A stretch of 64,000 nt of DNA from Vibrio fortis (lineage in GTDB: Bacteria; Pseudomonadota; Gammaproteobacteria; Enterobacterales; Vibrionaceae), in NCBI RefSeq assembly GCF_000695685.1, contig NZ_JFFR01000003.1:35678-99677 (forward strand), written 5' to 3'. Below the pieces are notes generated by a model. The model had not been told where the DNA came from, made no database searches, and saw nothing but the letters and a program-made list of their open reading frames with translations. Numbering within the stretch: position 1 is the stretch's first letter; every line of letters starts with the position of its first letter. Of the stretch, positions 49,556-59,131 are shown in pieces. The position numbers and the translations under genes were made by a program.

Positions 49556-50506
49556 ATGATCAAACTCGGTATTGTGATGGACCCTATTTCGTCCATCAAC
49601 ATCAAAAAAGACTCTAGCTTTGCCATGATGCTTGAAGCGCAACGCCGCGGCTACGAAATCCATTACATGGAGATGAATGATCTTCACCTCGATCAAGGTG
49701 TTGCAATTGCCGACACTAAGGTTGTTGAACTGAAAGAAGATCCAAACGGCTGGTATGAATTCAAATCAGAACAAACAATTGCCTTGGCTGATTTAGATGC
49801 GGTTCTAATGCGCAAAGATCCTCCGTTTGATACTGAGTACATCTATGCGACTTACATCCTTGAGCGTGCAGAAGAGAACGGCGCGCTAATCGTCAACAAA
49901 CCGCAAAGCCTTCGTGATTGTAACGAAAAGCTGTTCACAGCATGGTTCCCAGAACTAACGCCAACCACTATCGTTACGCGTAAAGCGGAAAAGATTAAAG
50001 AGTTCCGTGAGAAGCATGGTGATGTGATTCTTAAGCCTCTTGATGGCATGGGTGGTGCGTCTATCTTCCGAGTTAAAGAAGGCGATCCAAACGTATCTGT
50101 GATCATTGAGACGCTGACTAACCACGGCCAAAACTACGCGATGGCTCAAACTTTCGTTCCAGACATCAGCAATGGTGATAAGCGTATTCTTGTAGTGGAT
50201 GGTGAACCAATGCCTTACTGCTTAGCGCGCATCCCTGCGAAAGGCGAAACTCGTGGTAACCTAGCCGCAGGTGGTACAGGTGAAGCACGTCCTCTTAGCG
50301 AGACTGACTGGGCAATTGCTAAAGCAGTCGCTCCAACTCTGAAAGAGAAAGGACTGATTTTTGTTGGCCTTGATGTGATTGGTGATAAGCTAACAGAGAT
50401 CAACGTAACCAGCCCAACTTGTATTCGTGAAATTGAAGGTGCCTTCGATATCTCGATTACCGGTAAGCTAATGGATGCGATTGAACGCCGCATTAGCGCA
50501 AAATAA
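49556..50506 (+). CDS. gshB: Glutathione synthetase
   Basis: GshB joins gamma-glutamylcysteine and glycine with ATP to make glutathione. The 316 residues run from ATG 49556 (MIKLGIVMDPISSI), which follows GGAG by seven bases. A TTG seven codons upstream lies in the rsmE end. ATP-grasp features are visible, including VILKPLDGMGGASIFRV, the MAQTFVPDISNGDKRI segment, the GGTGEARPL loop, and GLDVIGDKLTEINVTSPT near the end. It lies between rsmE and yqgE as in E. coli. A terminator-like hairpin (50553-50584) separates it from yqgE. Confidence 0.97.
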   Translation: MIKLGIVMDPISSINIKKDSSFAMMLEAQRRGYEIHYMEMNDLHLDQGVAIADTKVVELKEDPNGWYEFKSEQTIALADLDAVLMRKDPPFDTEYIYATYILERAEENGALIVNKPQSLRDCNEKLFTAWFPELTPTTIVTRKAEKIKEFREKHGDVILKPLDGMGGASIFRVKEGDPNVSVIIETLTNHGQNYAMAQTFVPDISNGDKRILVVDGEPMPYCLARIPAKGETRGNLAAGGTGEARPLSETDWAIAKAVAPTLKEKGLIFVGLDVIGDKLTEINVTSPTCIREIEGAFDISITGKLMDAIERRISAK

Positions 50507-50552
50507 CCTAAGCTAATAATTAGACAATAATATTAGCTGACTGAGTTAGCAT

Positions 50553-50584
50553 GAGAGCGGCGACCAAGCCGCTCCTTTTTCCTT
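50553..50584 (+). terminator. Terminator or attenuator between gshB and yqgE
   Basis: GAGCGGC, GACCAA, GCCGCTCCTTTTTCCTTT. The yqgE ribosome site AGGAGG begins within 10 bases of the T run. Confidence 0.8.
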
Positions 50585-50600
50585 TAGAGCAGGAGGTACT

Positions 50601-51164
50601 ATGAATCTCACTAACCATTTTCTGGTCGCAATGCCTGGAATGAAAGATCCTTACTTCCAAAACTCAGTGATCTACCTTTGTGAGCACAACGACGAAGGAG
50701 CAATGGGGCTGATGATTAACGCTCCCATTAATGTCACTGTAGGCAATATGCTCAAGCAAGTTGAAATCGACGCGACTCAGCCTAAGTTGAATCAAGCCAG
50801 TTTAGACAAACCCGTCTTGAGTGGCGGCCCTGTTGCTGAAGACAGAGGCTTTATTCTGCACAAGCCCAACGGCAACTACCAATCTAGCATCAGCATGACG
50901 GATCAGCTCTCTGTCACGACATCACGTGATATTCTTACGGTTCTCGGCACTGAGGATGAACCTCAACACTATCTTGTGGCTTTAGGCTACGCAGGTTGGG
51001 AGCCAGGACAGCTAGAGACAGAACTGACTGAGAACTCTTGGCTGACTGTTGAGGCCGACCCTAAGGTCATATTTGACACCCCTATCGCAGAACGTTGGAA
51101 GGTCGCAGTTCAGATGCTCGGAATCAACGCGGCACAACTGTCGGCAGAATCTGGTCACGCATAA
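50601..51164 (+). CDS. yqgE: UPF0301 (AlgH-like) protein YqgE
   Basis: YqgE/AlgH proteins are of uncertain function. AlgH was first linked to alginate control in Pseudomonas. The 187 residues begin [26 protein letters not shown], and contain [27 protein letters not shown] and [11 protein letters not shown], all family-typical. The ATG follows a strong AGGAGG. The gene ends 31 bases before ruvX, and the pair is conserved next to gshB in gammaproteobacteria. Confidence 0.92.
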   Translation: MNLTNHFLVAMPGMKDPYFQNSVIYLCEHNDEGAMGLMINAPINVTVGNMLKQVEIDATQPKLNQASLDKPVLSGGPVAEDRGFILHKPNGNYQSSISMTDQLSVTTSRDILTVLGTEDEPQHYLVALGYAGWEPGQLETELTENSWLTVEADPKVIFDTPIAERWKVAVQMLGINAAQLSAESGHA

Positions 51165-51195
51165 CCTTTATCCATCTCATCAATTTGGAAACACT

Positions 51196-51618
51196 ATGTC
51201 ACGTACAATTATGGCATTCGATTACGGTACAAAAAGTATCGGTAGCGCTATTGGTCAAGAAATCACAGGCACAGCTAGCCCACTAAAAGCCTTTAAAGCG
51301 AAAGATGGCATCCCAAATTGGGACGATATTGAAAAGCAGATCAAAGAGTGGCAACCCGACCTCATTGTTGTTGGGTATCCAACAGACCTTCATGGCAAAG
51401 AGCTGGAGACCATTACCCCGCGAGCAAAGAAATTTGCTAACCGCCTAAAGGGACGTTTTGGTGTTGATGTTGAACTGCATGATGAAAGACTATCGACGGC
51501 TGAAGCGCGCGCTGAACTGTTTGACATGGGTGGCTACAAAGCCTTGAGTAAAGGCAATGTTGATAACCAATCTGCTGTAGTAATTCTAGAAAGCTGGTTT
51601 GAAGCACAATATTCTTAG
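51196..51618 (+). CDS. ruvX: Pre-16S rRNA nuclease / RuvX (YqgF)
   Basis: YqgF is an RNase H-fold nuclease proposed to mature the 5' end of 16S rRNA. It was earlier suggested to be a Holliday junction resolvase. The 140 residues from ATG 51196 ([20 protein letters not shown]) carry the acidic active-site residues in [19 protein letters not shown] and the late [13 protein letters not shown]. The frame stays open far upstream through yqgE, but only this ATG matches the family. It follows yqgE by 31 bases and is probably cotranscribed. Confidence 0.95.
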   Translation: MSRTIMAFDYGTKSIGSAIGQEITGTASPLKAFKAKDGIPNWDDIEKQIKEWQPDLIVVGYPTDLHGKELETITPRAKKFANRLKGRFGVDVELHDERLSTAEARAELFDMGGYKALSKGNVDNQSAVVILESWFEAQYS

Positions 51619-51714
51619 CAAAAATTAAGTGGTCAATAATTCGACCTTTTTGTGATCTCGCTCTTAATTCATGACGTAGTACTGGTGCTATTCATAGTCA
51701 AAGTGGGAGTTCAC

Positions 51715-51873
51715 ATGAAAGTTTTTCTAGTAATCTTTGCCGCTCTAACCATTTCTGCTTGCAGCTCATTAACCAGCTCAGCAGGCTACAGCGGTAACCA
51801 ATACCCTGAAAAAATAAAGCTTGAGAAAGAGAGAGGTTATTCCTCTGACAACCGCAGTTTTTCACATAATTAA
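51715..51873 (+). CDS. Small lipoprotein (52 aa)
   Basis: I do not recognise this gene. The 52-residue precursor MKVFLVIFAALTISACSSLT... has a lipobox (ISAC, Cys16), so the mature lipoprotein is only about 37 residues, rich in Ser, Tyr and charged residues, with no visible domain. GGGAG lies five bases before the ATG. It is convergent with pilU, sharing a bidirectional terminator. Its function is unknown. Confidence 0.7.
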   Translation: MKVFLVIFAALTISACSSLTSSAGYSGNQYPEKIKLEKERGYSSDNRSFSHN

Positions 51874-51894
51874 GCTTTCTCAAACTCAAAGATT

Positions 51895-51927
51895 TCAAAG
51901 CCCTGAACACGTTCAGGGCTTTTGTTA
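51895..51927. terminator. Bidirectional terminator between the small lipoprotein gene and pilU
   Basis: AAAGCCCTGAAC, AC, GTTCAGGGCTTTTG. Confidence 0.9.
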
Positions 51928-51928
51928 T

Positions 51929-53038
51929 TTATCCCATGTCTATCTTAACGCCAGCCAGAGAGCCACCGCCGTAATCATCGTCACCGCGTTGTGTTTTCAA
52001 CATCAATCGCAGGTCGTTAGCCGAATCGGCACTGTGGAATGCATCCTCTTCACTGATTTTCCCTGCAACAACTAAGTCATACAACGCTTGATCGAAAGTC
52101 TGCATACCAATCTCTTTCGACTTTGCCATGGTTGCTTTGAGCTCATGCAAATCACCACGACGAATAAGATCTGACACACGTGGGCTGTTGAGTAAAATCT
52201 CAAACACACCGTGACGACCATTGCCATTTTTGTCTCGTATGAGCTGTTGTGCAACAACTCCACGCAGGTTCATCGACAAATCAAACAAGAACTGCTCTTT
52301 CTGCTCTTTCGGCACCAAATGAAGAATACGTTCTAAAGCTTGGTTAGCATTATTCGCATGCAGAGTGGCCATACATAAGTGCCCCGTCTCAGCAAAAGTC
52401 ATTGCGTATTCCATGGTTTCACGGCTTCGAATCTCACCAATCAAGATCATATCGGGAGCTTGACGTAACGAGTTCTTGAGCGCAACTTCGTAGCTCTCTG
52501 TATCTAAGCCCACCTCACGCTGGGTGACAATGCACTTCTTGTGCTCATGCACAAACTCAATCGGATCTTCCACCGTAAGAATATGACCTGAACGATTGTT
52601 GTTACGATAACCCGTCATTGCCGCCATTGACGTCGACTTACCAGAACCTGTTGCACCAACCACCAGCACAAGGCCGCGTTTAGCGATTGAAAGGTCCTGT
52701 AGAACATCAGGGAGCTTTAATTGCTCAAAGGTTGGGATGTTGGTTTCAATACGACGAATCACTGCACCTGGCAGTTCTCGCTGAAAGAAAGCACTGACAC
52801 GAAAGCGCCCACCGTCTCGAACAATGGCAAAGTTCGCCTCACGCGTTTGGCGATACTCATCACGTCGCTCTTGATCCATCATTGCGTCTAGCAGCTGCGC
52901 CACTTGAGCGGCATTGAGAACTTCACCTTGTGGGCGCAGCTCTCCATCGACGCGAAACAACACTGGCGCATCAACCGTGATATAAAGATCGGACGCCTTT
53001 TGCGACAGCATCCCCTCAAGGATCTGATTTAATTCCAT
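51929..53038 (-). CDS. pilU: Type IV pilus retraction ATPase PilU
   Basis: PilU is the PilT-like accessory retraction ATPase that works with PilT, including in competence and MSHA pilus retraction. The 369-residue protein runs from ATG 53036-53038, preceded by AAGG eight bases away. A TTG two codons upstream is not the start. It has the N-terminal PAS-like domain and the ATPase domain with Walker A VGATGSGKST, Asp box LTVEDPIEFVHEH, Walker B DMILIGEIRSRET and the His box TFAETGHLCMATLHAN. It is 15 bases after pilT, forming an operon. Confidence 0.95.
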   Translation of the reverse strand: MELNQILEGMLSQKASDLYITVDAPVLFRVDGELRPQGEVLNAAQVAQLLDAMMDQERRDEYRQTREANFAIVRDGGRFRVSAFFQRELPGAVIRRIETNIPTFEQLKLPDVLQDLSIAKRGLVLVVGATGSGKSTSMAAMTGYRNNNRSGHILTVEDPIEFVHEHKKCIVTQREVGLDTESYEVALKNSLRQAPDMILIGEIRSRETMEYAMTFAETGHLCMATLHANNANQALERILHLVPKEQKEQFLFDLSMNLRGVVAQQLIRDKNGNGRHGVFEILLNSPRVSDLIRRGDLHELKATMAKSKEIGMQTFDQALYDLVVAGKISEEDAFHSADSANDLRLMLKTQRGDDDYGGGSLAGVKIDMG

Positions 53039-53053
53039 TATCAATACCTTTGA

Positions 53054-54091
53054 TTAAAACAGTGCTGTTTCTATCTCAATTTTCTTTTGGACTTCATCTG
53101 AGTCAACCACGCCTTGAGCAATCAACTGTTTGGCATTTTGCTCCATAGTCTGCATACCATGCGCGGCACCTGTTTGAATGATTGAATACATCTGAGCGAC
53201 CTTGTCCTCACGAATCAAGTTACGAATAGCAGGCGTTGCCATCATAATCTCATGACAAGCGACACGTCCTCCGCCGACTCGTTTCAGTAGCTTCTGAGCA
53301 ATCACCGATCGCAAAGATTCCGATAGCATTGAGCGCACCATGTCCTTATCGCTACCAGGGAAGACATCAATGATACGGTCAATGGTTTTAGCCGCAGAGC
53401 TAGTATGCAGTGTACCAAACACCAGGTGACCGGTTTCAGCCGCTGTTAGGGCTAGGCTGATTGTCTCTTGGTCACGTAGCTCACCCACTAAGATAACGTC
53501 TGGGTCTTCACGCAGTGCACTGCGCAGCGCTGCTTTAAAGCTGTGAGTATCACGATGAACCTCTCGCTGGTTCACTAGGCACTTATTGTTGGTATGAACA
53601 AATTCGATAGGGTCTTCAATGGTAAGAATGTGTTTGTTGTGGTTACGGTTTACATAATCAACCATCGCCGCCAGTGTGGTCGACTTACCAGAGCCTGTTG
53701 GGCCAGTGACCAAAACCAAACCTTTCTCAAAGTTAGCTATCTTTTCAAAGATATCAGGAGCACCTAACTGATCGAGCGTCGGGATATCAACAGGGATGGT
53801 TCGAAACACCGCAGAGCAACCACGCGACTGGTTAAAGGCATTCACACGGAAACGGCCAACATTCGGCAACTCAAATGAAAAGTCCACTTCCAGCTTCTCT
53901 TCAAACTCACTGCGCTGTGAATCGTTCATGATCTCAAAAACCAAACGATGAACATCAGCATGGCTCAAAGCCGGTATTCCAAGCTTCCTAACTTCACCAT
54001 CTATACGTACCATTGGAGATACACCCGCAGAAAGATGTAGATCTGACGCGTTATGCTTTACACTAAAATCCAGTAACTCAGTGATATCCAT
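53054..54091 (-). CDS. pilT: Type IV pilus retraction ATPase PilT
   Basis: PilT depolymerises type IV pili, powering twitching and DNA uptake. The 345 residues have Walker A TGPTGSGKST, the Asp box LTIEDPIEFVHTN, Walker B DPDVILVGELRDQETI and the His box TAAETGHLVFGTLHTSSA. The AIRNLIREDKVAQMYS motif typical of true PilT is also present. It leads the pilT-pilU operon and is divergent from yggS. In E. coli the same position holds the pilT relic yggR. Confidence 0.97.
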   Translation of the reverse strand: MDITELLDFSVKHNASDLHLSAGVSPMVRIDGEVRKLGIPALSHADVHRLVFEIMNDSQRSEFEEKLEVDFSFELPNVGRFRVNAFNQSRGCSAVFRTIPVDIPTLDQLGAPDIFEKIANFEKGLVLVTGPTGSGKSTTLAAMVDYVNRNHNKHILTIEDPIEFVHTNNKCLVNQREVHRDTHSFKAALRSALREDPDVILVGELRDQETISLALTAAETGHLVFGTLHTSSAAKTIDRIIDVFPGSDKDMVRSMLSESLRSVIAQKLLKRVGGGRVACHEIMMATPAIRNLIREDKVAQMYSIIQTGAAHGMQTMEQNAKQLIAQGVVDSDEVQKKIEIETALF

Positions 54092-54117
54092 TTATTTTCC
54101 CTTAAGTAAAGTCAGCT

Positions 54118-54822
54118 ATGAGTAGTATTCAACAAAATATCGAGCAAATCACCTCGCAGATTAGAACTGCAGAGAAAAAATGTGGCCGAACGCCAGAGTC
54201 GGTGCAACTTTTAGCCGTTAGTAAAACAAAACCGAATGACGCGATCCTTGAAGCGGCACTCGGAGGACAGGTTGCCTTTGGTGAAAACTACGTTCAAGAA
54301 GGTGTTGATAAAGTAAAACACTTTTCAGAACAACATTCTAACCTTAATTTAGAGTGGCATTTTATTGGACCAATTCAATCCAATAAAACGCGACCGATTG
54401 CAGAAAACTTCCAGTGGGTACACTCGGTTGAGCGCGATAAAATTGCCCAACGCTTAAACGATCAGCGTCCTGCAGGCCAAGAACCACTTCAAGTCCTTAT
54501 TCAAGTTAATACCAGTGGTGAAGACTCTAAATCAGGAACCGATGAAGAATCAGTTTTTGCATTGGCGGAGTTGATTTCATCACTTCCCAACCTCACTTTA
54601 AGAGGATTGATGTCAATTCCTGCTAACGTGTCAGATTATGAATCGCAACTTGCTGCATTTAATCAGCTCTCAAGCCTGCAGCAAAAGCTCAGCTCCAAAT
54701 ACGACAATATAGATACACTATCTATGGGGATGAGCGGAGACATGGAAGCGGCCGTTGAGGCAGGAAGTACCATGGTACGTATCGGTACCGCTATTTTTGG
54801 TGCACGCAATTACGCAAAATAG
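54118..54822 (+). CDS. yggS: PLP homeostasis protein YggS
   Basis: YggS (PLPBP family) binds pyridoxal phosphate and keeps free PLP and amino acid pools balanced. It has no known enzymatic activity. The 234-residue TIM-barrel fold is a shortened alanine racemase N-domain. The PLP lysine is in LLAVSKTKP (residues about 32-40). FGENYVQEGVDK, WHFIGPIQSNKTR, LRGLMSIPA and LSMGMSGDMEAAVEAGSTMVRIGTAIFG are family markers. It starts at ATG 54118 and precedes proC, a frequent pairing. Confidence 0.96.
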   Translation: MSSIQQNIEQITSQIRTAEKKCGRTPESVQLLAVSKTKPNDAILEAALGGQVAFGENYVQEGVDKVKHFSEQHSNLNLEWHFIGPIQSNKTRPIAENFQWVHSVERDKIAQRLNDQRPAGQEPLQVLIQVNTSGEDSKSGTDEESVFALAELISSLPNLTLRGLMSIPANVSDYESQLAAFNQLSSLQQKLSSKYDNIDTLSMGMSGDMEAAVEAGSTMVRIGTAIFGARNYAK

Positions 54823-54878
54823 TTTAATCGTATTATCTCATCAGCCTTCAACTGGCGATGAAGCTCAGGATTGTATAT

Positions 54879-55697
54879 ATGGAACATAAGAACATCGCCT
54901 TTATCGGCGCAGGCAACATGGTACGTTCTATCGTGGCGGGTTTAGTCGCGAGTGGTTACCCTGCTGATAAAATTACCGCGACAGCACCATCAGAAACGCG
55001 CAGAATACCGCTTGAAAAAGATTACGGTATTAATACAACCAGTAACAATATCGACGCAGCCACGCAGGCTGACGTAGTGGTACTCTCCGTAAAACCACAA
55101 ATGATGGAAGAGGTGTGCAAGCCACTGCAGCAGGTCGACTTTGGCAACAAACTTGTTATCTCAATTGCAGCAGGTATCAACGCGGCTCGATTTGATGAAA
55201 TGTTAGACTCTTCACTGAGCCTTGTTCGAGTGATGCCAAACACGCCATCGCTAGTTGGCAAAGGCATGAGTGGTTTGTTTGCCAATGCCAAAGCGACAGA
55301 AGACGATAAAACCTTTGCTGCACAGCTGATGCAAGCGGTTGGCAAAGTCACTTGGGTTGAGCAAGAGTCTGGGATTAACAACATCATTGCCGCTGCAGGT
55401 AGTGCTCCAGCTTACTTCTTCCTATTTATGGAAGCGATGCAAGCGGAAGCCATTAAACAAGGTTTTACGCCTGAAACGGCACGCCAATTAGTTCAGCAAT
55501 CGGCACTCGGTGCAGCAGAAATGGTTGTCGCAAACCCTGACACTGAACTTTCTACATTGCGTGAACAAGTGACATCTAAGGGCGGCACAACAGCTGAAGC
55601 TCTGCGCACCTTTAATGAGAATCACCTATCAGAGATTGTTGCCAAAGCGATGCAAGCCGCGGTAGCAAGAGCTGAAGAGATGGAAAAACTATTTTAA
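54879..55697 (+). CDS. proC: Pyrroline-5-carboxylate reductase
   Basis: ProC reduces pyrroline 5-carboxylate to proline with NAD(P)H. The 272 residues from ATG 54879 (MEHKNIAFIGAGNMVRSI) follow AGGA by eight bases. The Rossmann motif is at the N-terminus. VVVLSVKPQMM, LVRVMPNTPSLVGKGMSGL and the C-terminal EQVTSKGGTTAEALRTF block identify the family. It lies between yggS and yggT, a widespread cluster, whereas E. coli keeps proC elsewhere. Confidence 0.96.
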   Translation: MEHKNIAFIGAGNMVRSIVAGLVASGYPADKITATAPSETRRIPLEKDYGINTTSNNIDAATQADVVVLSVKPQMMEEVCKPLQQVDFGNKLVISIAAGINAARFDEMLDSSLSLVRVMPNTPSLVGKGMSGLFANAKATEDDKTFAAQLMQAVGKVTWVEQESGINNIIAAAGSAPAYFFLFMEAMQAEAIKQGFTPETARQLVQQSALGAAEMVVANPDTELSTLREQVTSKGGTTAEALRTFNENHLSEIVAKAMQAAVARAEEMEKLF

Positions 55698-55751
55698 GAA
55701 CAGCATAGCGATCACTGGATCGCTATGAATTACTCCGAAAAAGGAACCTAT

Positions 55752-56309
55752 ATGAACTCGATGAGCTTTTTGATCTCGACCCTTTTTGATCTCTATATCA
55801 TGGTGGTGATCTTACGTATTTGGTTGCAAGCATCACGTGCTGACTTCTACAACCCGTTCTCACAATTCATCGTAAAAGCTACTCAACCAGTTGTAGCACC
55901 ACTGCGTCGTGTCATTCCATCGATCGGTAGCATTGATATGGCGACAGTATTGTTTGCCTATGCATTGTGCGTACTGAAGTTTGTTGCTCTTAACCTGATC
56001 ATCTCAGGTGGCGCTGCCGTATTTGATATCAGCTTCCTAATATTTGGGGCTCTTTCACTACTGAAAGCTGCAGGTGGCTTACTATTCTGGGTACTATTGA
56101 TCCGTGCAATCCTAAGCTGGGTTAGCCAAGGTCGTAGCCCAATTGAGTATGTATTCCATCAACTAACAGAGCCAATGCTAATCCCGGTCCGCCGCATTCT
56201 TCCTGATATGGGTGGTTTCGACCTTAGCGTGTTAGTACTGTTTATTGTTCTGCAGTTTGCTAACTTCTTGATGGGTGATCTAGTTGGCCCTATCTGGTTC
56301 CAACTATAA
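55752..56309 (+). CDS. yggT: YggT family membrane protein
   Basis: YggT proteins are inner-membrane proteins with two copies of the YGGT repeat. E. coli work links them to resistance against osmotic or ion stress. The 185 residues from ATG 55752 (AAGGA upstream) show two parallel halves, each with two hydrophobic segments and the R-x-W-x-Q...P-x-x-x-x-x-R-R-x-(I/L)-P pattern: [12 protein letters not shown]...[13 protein letters not shown], and [14 protein letters not shown]...[14 protein letters not shown]. It ends in TAATG, overlapping yggU. Confidence 0.93.
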   Translation: MNSMSFLISTLFDLYIMVVILRIWLQASRADFYNPFSQFIVKATQPVVAPLRRVIPSIGSIDMATVLFAYALCVLKFVALNLIISGGAAVFDISFLIFGALSLLKAAGGLLFWVLLIRAILSWVSQGRSPIEYVFHQLTEPMLIPVRRILPDMGGFDLSVLVLFIVLQFANFLMGDLVGPIWFQL

Positions 56310-56599
56310 TGTCAGTGGCCGTTTGGAGAGAGGAAGATGACATTCTTCTGCGGCTCTACATCCAACCCAAAGCAAGCCGAGACAAGATTATCGGCTTGCA
56401 TGGTGAAGAGTTAAAAGTCGCCATCACAGCACCGCCTGTTGATGGCAAAGCCAATGCCCATCTAACCAAGTATCTGTCGAAGCAATTTAAAGTCGCTAAA
56501 GGGCTGGTTAAGATCGAAAAGGGCGAGTTAGGTAGACATAAACAAGTTCGAATATGTTCCCCTAGCCAAATACCGAATGAAATTGAAGCCATCTTGTGA
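56309..56599 (+). CDS. yggU: DUF167 family protein YggU
   Basis: YggU is a small conserved protein (DUF167) of unknown function. It is found with yggT across gammaproteobacteria. The 96 residues contain the family core [22 protein letters not shown] followed by [22 protein letters not shown] (about residues 38-80, in pieces). The ATG overlaps the yggT stop in a TAATG junction. A hairpin formed by GAAGCCATC...GATGGCTTTTTG (56585-56610) at its 3' end may act as an attenuator ahead of the DUF4426 gene. Confidence 0.92.
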   Translation: MSVAVWREEDDILLRLYIQPKASRDKIIGLHGEELKVAITAPPVDGKANAHLTKYLSKQFKVAKGLVKIEKGELGRHKQVRICSPSQIPNEIEAIL

Positions 56600-56627
56600 T
56601 GGCTTTTTGCTATTTATTGGAGTCATT

Positions 56628-57059
56628 ATGCGTTTATGGATTACAGCACTACTTACAAGCTTGATTGCACTGCCAACTTGGGCGGGACAATTTAAAAACA
56701 TCAAAGACGTTGAGGTACATTATTCTGCTTTCAACTCAACATTCCTAACCGCTCAAGTAGCTAAGCAGTATCAGTTAAAACGAAACGGCTACTCAGCTAT
56801 TTTAAACATCAGCATTCTGGATACTTCTGCACTAGGCAAACCCGCTACGACTGCTAAAATCTCTGGAACTGCAAGAAACCTAGTCGGCAACACTCGAACT
56901 TTGGAGTTTCGTGAAATCAAAGAAGGCGATGCGATTTACTATCTCGCAGAGTTTCCAATCACACACGAAGAGAACATCACCTTTGATATCGATGTTAACT
57001 CTGGCCTAAAAGGCGCTGGCCCGCTTCGTTTTACCCAAAAATTTTATGTTGAAGAATAA
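56628..57059 (+). CDS. DUF4426 periplasmic protein
   Basis: The 143-residue precursor starts at ATG 56628 with GGAG five bases upstream. It has a signal peptide ([19 protein letters not shown], 19 residues) and a beta-rich mature domain ([14 protein letters not shown]..., ending [10 protein letters not shown]) of the DUF4426 family, seen mostly in vibrios, Shewanella and relatives in this yggU-rdgB position. The function is unknown. No lipobox is present, so it is likely soluble in the periplasm. Confidence 0.85.
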   Translation: MRLWITALLTSLIALPTWAGQFKNIKDVEVHYSAFNSTFLTAQVAKQYQLKRNGYSAILNISILDTSALGKPATTAKISGTARNLVGNTRTLEFREIKEGDAIYYLAEFPITHEENITFDIDVNSGLKGAGPLRFTQKFYVEE

Positions 57060-57097
57060 TCTCTTCACTTTCACTATTTAAATTTAGAGTTACCCCA

Positions 57098-57697
57098 ATG
57101 AATAAGATCGTTCTAGCTACAGGCAATCAAGGCAAAGTTCGCGAAATGGCAGATCTGCTGTCTGACTTCGGCTTTGAAGTTTTAGCACAAAGTGAATTCA
57201 ACGTATCTGAGGTTGCAGAAACCGGAACTACCTTCATCGAAAATGCGATCATTAAAGCGCGTCATGCAGCCAAAGAAACAGGGCGTGCAGCCATTGCGGA
57301 TGACTCAGGTCTAGAGGTTGACTACCTAAAAGGCGCACCGGGAATATACTCAGCGCGCTACGCTGGCGAAGATGCATCAGATCAAGAGAACTTAGAGAAG
57401 CTTCTAAAGGCGATGGAAGGTGTGCCAGAAGCCGAGCGTACCGCCCGCTTCCACTGTGTTCTAGTATTAATGCGTCACGAAAACGATCCAACACCTATCG
57501 TTTGTCACGGCAAATGGGAAGGCCGTATCCTAAATGAAGCGCATGGCGACAACGGCTTCGGTTACGACCCTATCTTCTTCGTACCTGAAGACAATTGTGC
57601 CTCAGCAGAGCTTGAACCAACACGTAAAAAGCAGCTATCTCATCGTGGTAAAGCTCTGACTACACTGTTCAAAACGCTAAAAGAGCAAGCTCAGTAA
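57098..57697 (+). CDS. rdgB: XTP/dITP diphosphatase RdgB
   Basis: RdgB hydrolyses dITP, XTP and ITP to monophosphates and keeps deaminated purines out of DNA. The 199 residues show the N-terminal [55 protein letters not shown], and [10 protein letters not shown], all family hallmarks. It begins 38 bases after the DUF4426 gene, and its stop overlaps the hemW ATG (TAATG), so rdgB and hemW are coupled. Confidence 0.97.
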   Translation: MNKIVLATGNQGKVREMADLLSDFGFEVLAQSEFNVSEVAETGTTFIENAIIKARHAAKETGRAAIADDSGLEVDYLKGAPGIYSARYAGEDASDQENLEKLLKAMEGVPEAERTARFHCVLVLMRHENDPTPIVCHGKWEGRILNEAHGDNGFGYDPIFFVPEDNCASAELEPTRKKQLSHRGKALTTLFKTLKEQAQ

Positions 57698-58884
57698 TGA
57701 GTCAAGCGACACTGATTCCACCAGCTCTGAGTCTGTATGTTCACATCCCGTGGTGTGTGCAGAAGTGCCCATACTGCGACTTTAATTCGCATGCGCTAAA
57801 AGCCGACATACCGGAGAACGAATATATTGATGCCCTGCTTGAGGATCTTGATACCGATATTGAAAGATATCACCTCAACCAGTCACCGAGACCCCTACAC
57901 TCGATCTTTATTGGCGGTGGAACACCGAGCTTATTCTCCCCTCAAGGTATCGAGCGAATGCTTAAAGGGATTGAGCAACGTATCCCGTTTAAGGCTGACA
58001 TCGAGATCACCATGGAGGCAAACCCAGGTACCATCGAGGCGGAACGTTTTGCCGGTTATCGAGAGGCTGGAGTCACACGTATCTCAGTTGGTGTTCAAAG
58101 CTTTGAGCAAGAGAAACTAGAGCGATTGGGACGAATCCACGGTCAAGATGAAGCGATCAATGCGGCTCATCTTGCACATAAGATCGGTCTAAACAGCTTT
58201 AATCTCGATCTTATGCATGGCTTGCCGGATCAGAGTATTGAACAAGCTCTGGCGGATCTTGATAAGGCGATCGAACTCGATCCGCCGCATCTATCTTGGT
58301 ATCAGCTCACTATTGAGCCTAATACCATGTTCTACTACAAGCCACCTACGCTGCCAGACGATGATGACCTATGGGATATCTTCGAGCTAGGGCATAAGAA
58401 GCTCGCCGAAGCAGGTTATGTGCAATACGAGATCTCAGGCTACAGCAAGCCGGGCTATCAATGTCAGCACAACCTCAACTACTGGCGCTTTGGTGACTAC
58501 CTCGGCATCGGTTGTGGCTCTCACGGTAAGCTGAGCTTTAGCGATGGTAGGATCGTACGCACCACTAAGGTTAAACACCCTAGAGGCTATCTCGCTGCAT
58601 ATCAGAACCTTGCTAAGCCTTATCTTTCGGATGAATTTGAGGTCGCTAATGAAGATAGGCCATTTGAATTCTTTATGAACCGCTTTCGATTAATGGAAGC
58701 ATGCCCAAAACAAGATTTCTTGGATACGACAGGGCTGGGCTTTGAAGCGGTTCAAGAGACCATCAACTGGGCTATTGACCTAGGCTACTTGCAAGAGACA
58801 GAGACGCATTGGCAAATTACCGAAAAAGGTAAATTGTTCCTCAATGACCTGTTAGAAGCGTTTATGGCAGAAGAAGACGAGTAG
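57697..58884 (+). CDS. hemW: Heme chaperone HemW (radical SAM)
   Basis: HemW is a radical SAM-family protein that binds heme and inserts it into respiratory proteins. Older annotation called it an oxygen-independent coproporphyrinogen oxidase. The 395 residues carry the cluster motif WCVQKCPYCDF (C-x3-C-x2-C, residues about 21-29). The extra cysteine that HemN has directly after the motif is replaced by Phe, as in HemW. FIGGGTPSLFS, MEANPGTIE, GVQSFEQEKL and SWYQLTIEPNT follow. It is the last gene of the yggS-hemW run and is followed by a terminator. Confidence 0.95.
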   Translation: MSQATLIPPALSLYVHIPWCVQKCPYCDFNSHALKADIPENEYIDALLEDLDTDIERYHLNQSPRPLHSIFIGGGTPSLFSPQGIERMLKGIEQRIPFKADIEITMEANPGTIEAERFAGYREAGVTRISVGVQSFEQEKLERLGRIHGQDEAINAAHLAHKIGLNSFNLDLMHGLPDQSIEQALADLDKAIELDPPHLSWYQLTIEPNTMFYYKPPTLPDDDDLWDIFELGHKKLAEAGYVQYEISGYSKPGYQCQHNLNYWRFGDYLGIGCGSHGKLSFSDGRIVRTTKVKHPRGYLAAYQNLAKPYLSDEFEVANEDRPFEFFMNRFRLMEACPKQDFLDTTGLGFEAVQETINWAIDLGYLQETETHWQITEKGKLFLNDLLEAFMAEEDE

Positions 58885-58892
58885 TTCGAGAT

Positions 58893-58925
58893 TGAAAGGG
58901 TTGGCTTTAGGGTCAACCCTTTTCT
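58893..58925 (+). terminator. hemW terminator
   Basis: AAAGGGTTG, GCTTTAGGGT, CAACCCTTTTC. Confidence 0.8.
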
Positions 58926-58946
58926 AATTTGCGCGAAGAAAAAAAC

Positions 58947-59066
58947 AGATTCCCGACTACGCTCCTTCGTCGCTATCGGGAATGACGGCAAATATTGTCA
59001 CTGATGATCAGAACACTAGCTTAACCCGTCATCCCCAAGAACAAGGAACGAGTGAGTTGGGGATCT
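58947..59066. repeat. Two-armed palindromic repeat, copy 3 (arms in opposite order)
   Basis: The arm AGATTCCCGAC...CGGGAATGACG (58947-58987) comes first, then about 39 bases, then the arm CGTCATCCCC...GGGGATCT (59027-59066). In the copies at 442-539 and 4977-5070 the CGTCAT arm comes first. The shared arms show they are one family with the order permuted. Confidence 0.7.
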
Positions 59067-59131
59067 CTAAACTCCACCACAGCGAAGCGCTCTATAGGAC
59101 GAAGTCCGTGCTCGCACCTCGCATCTATCTT

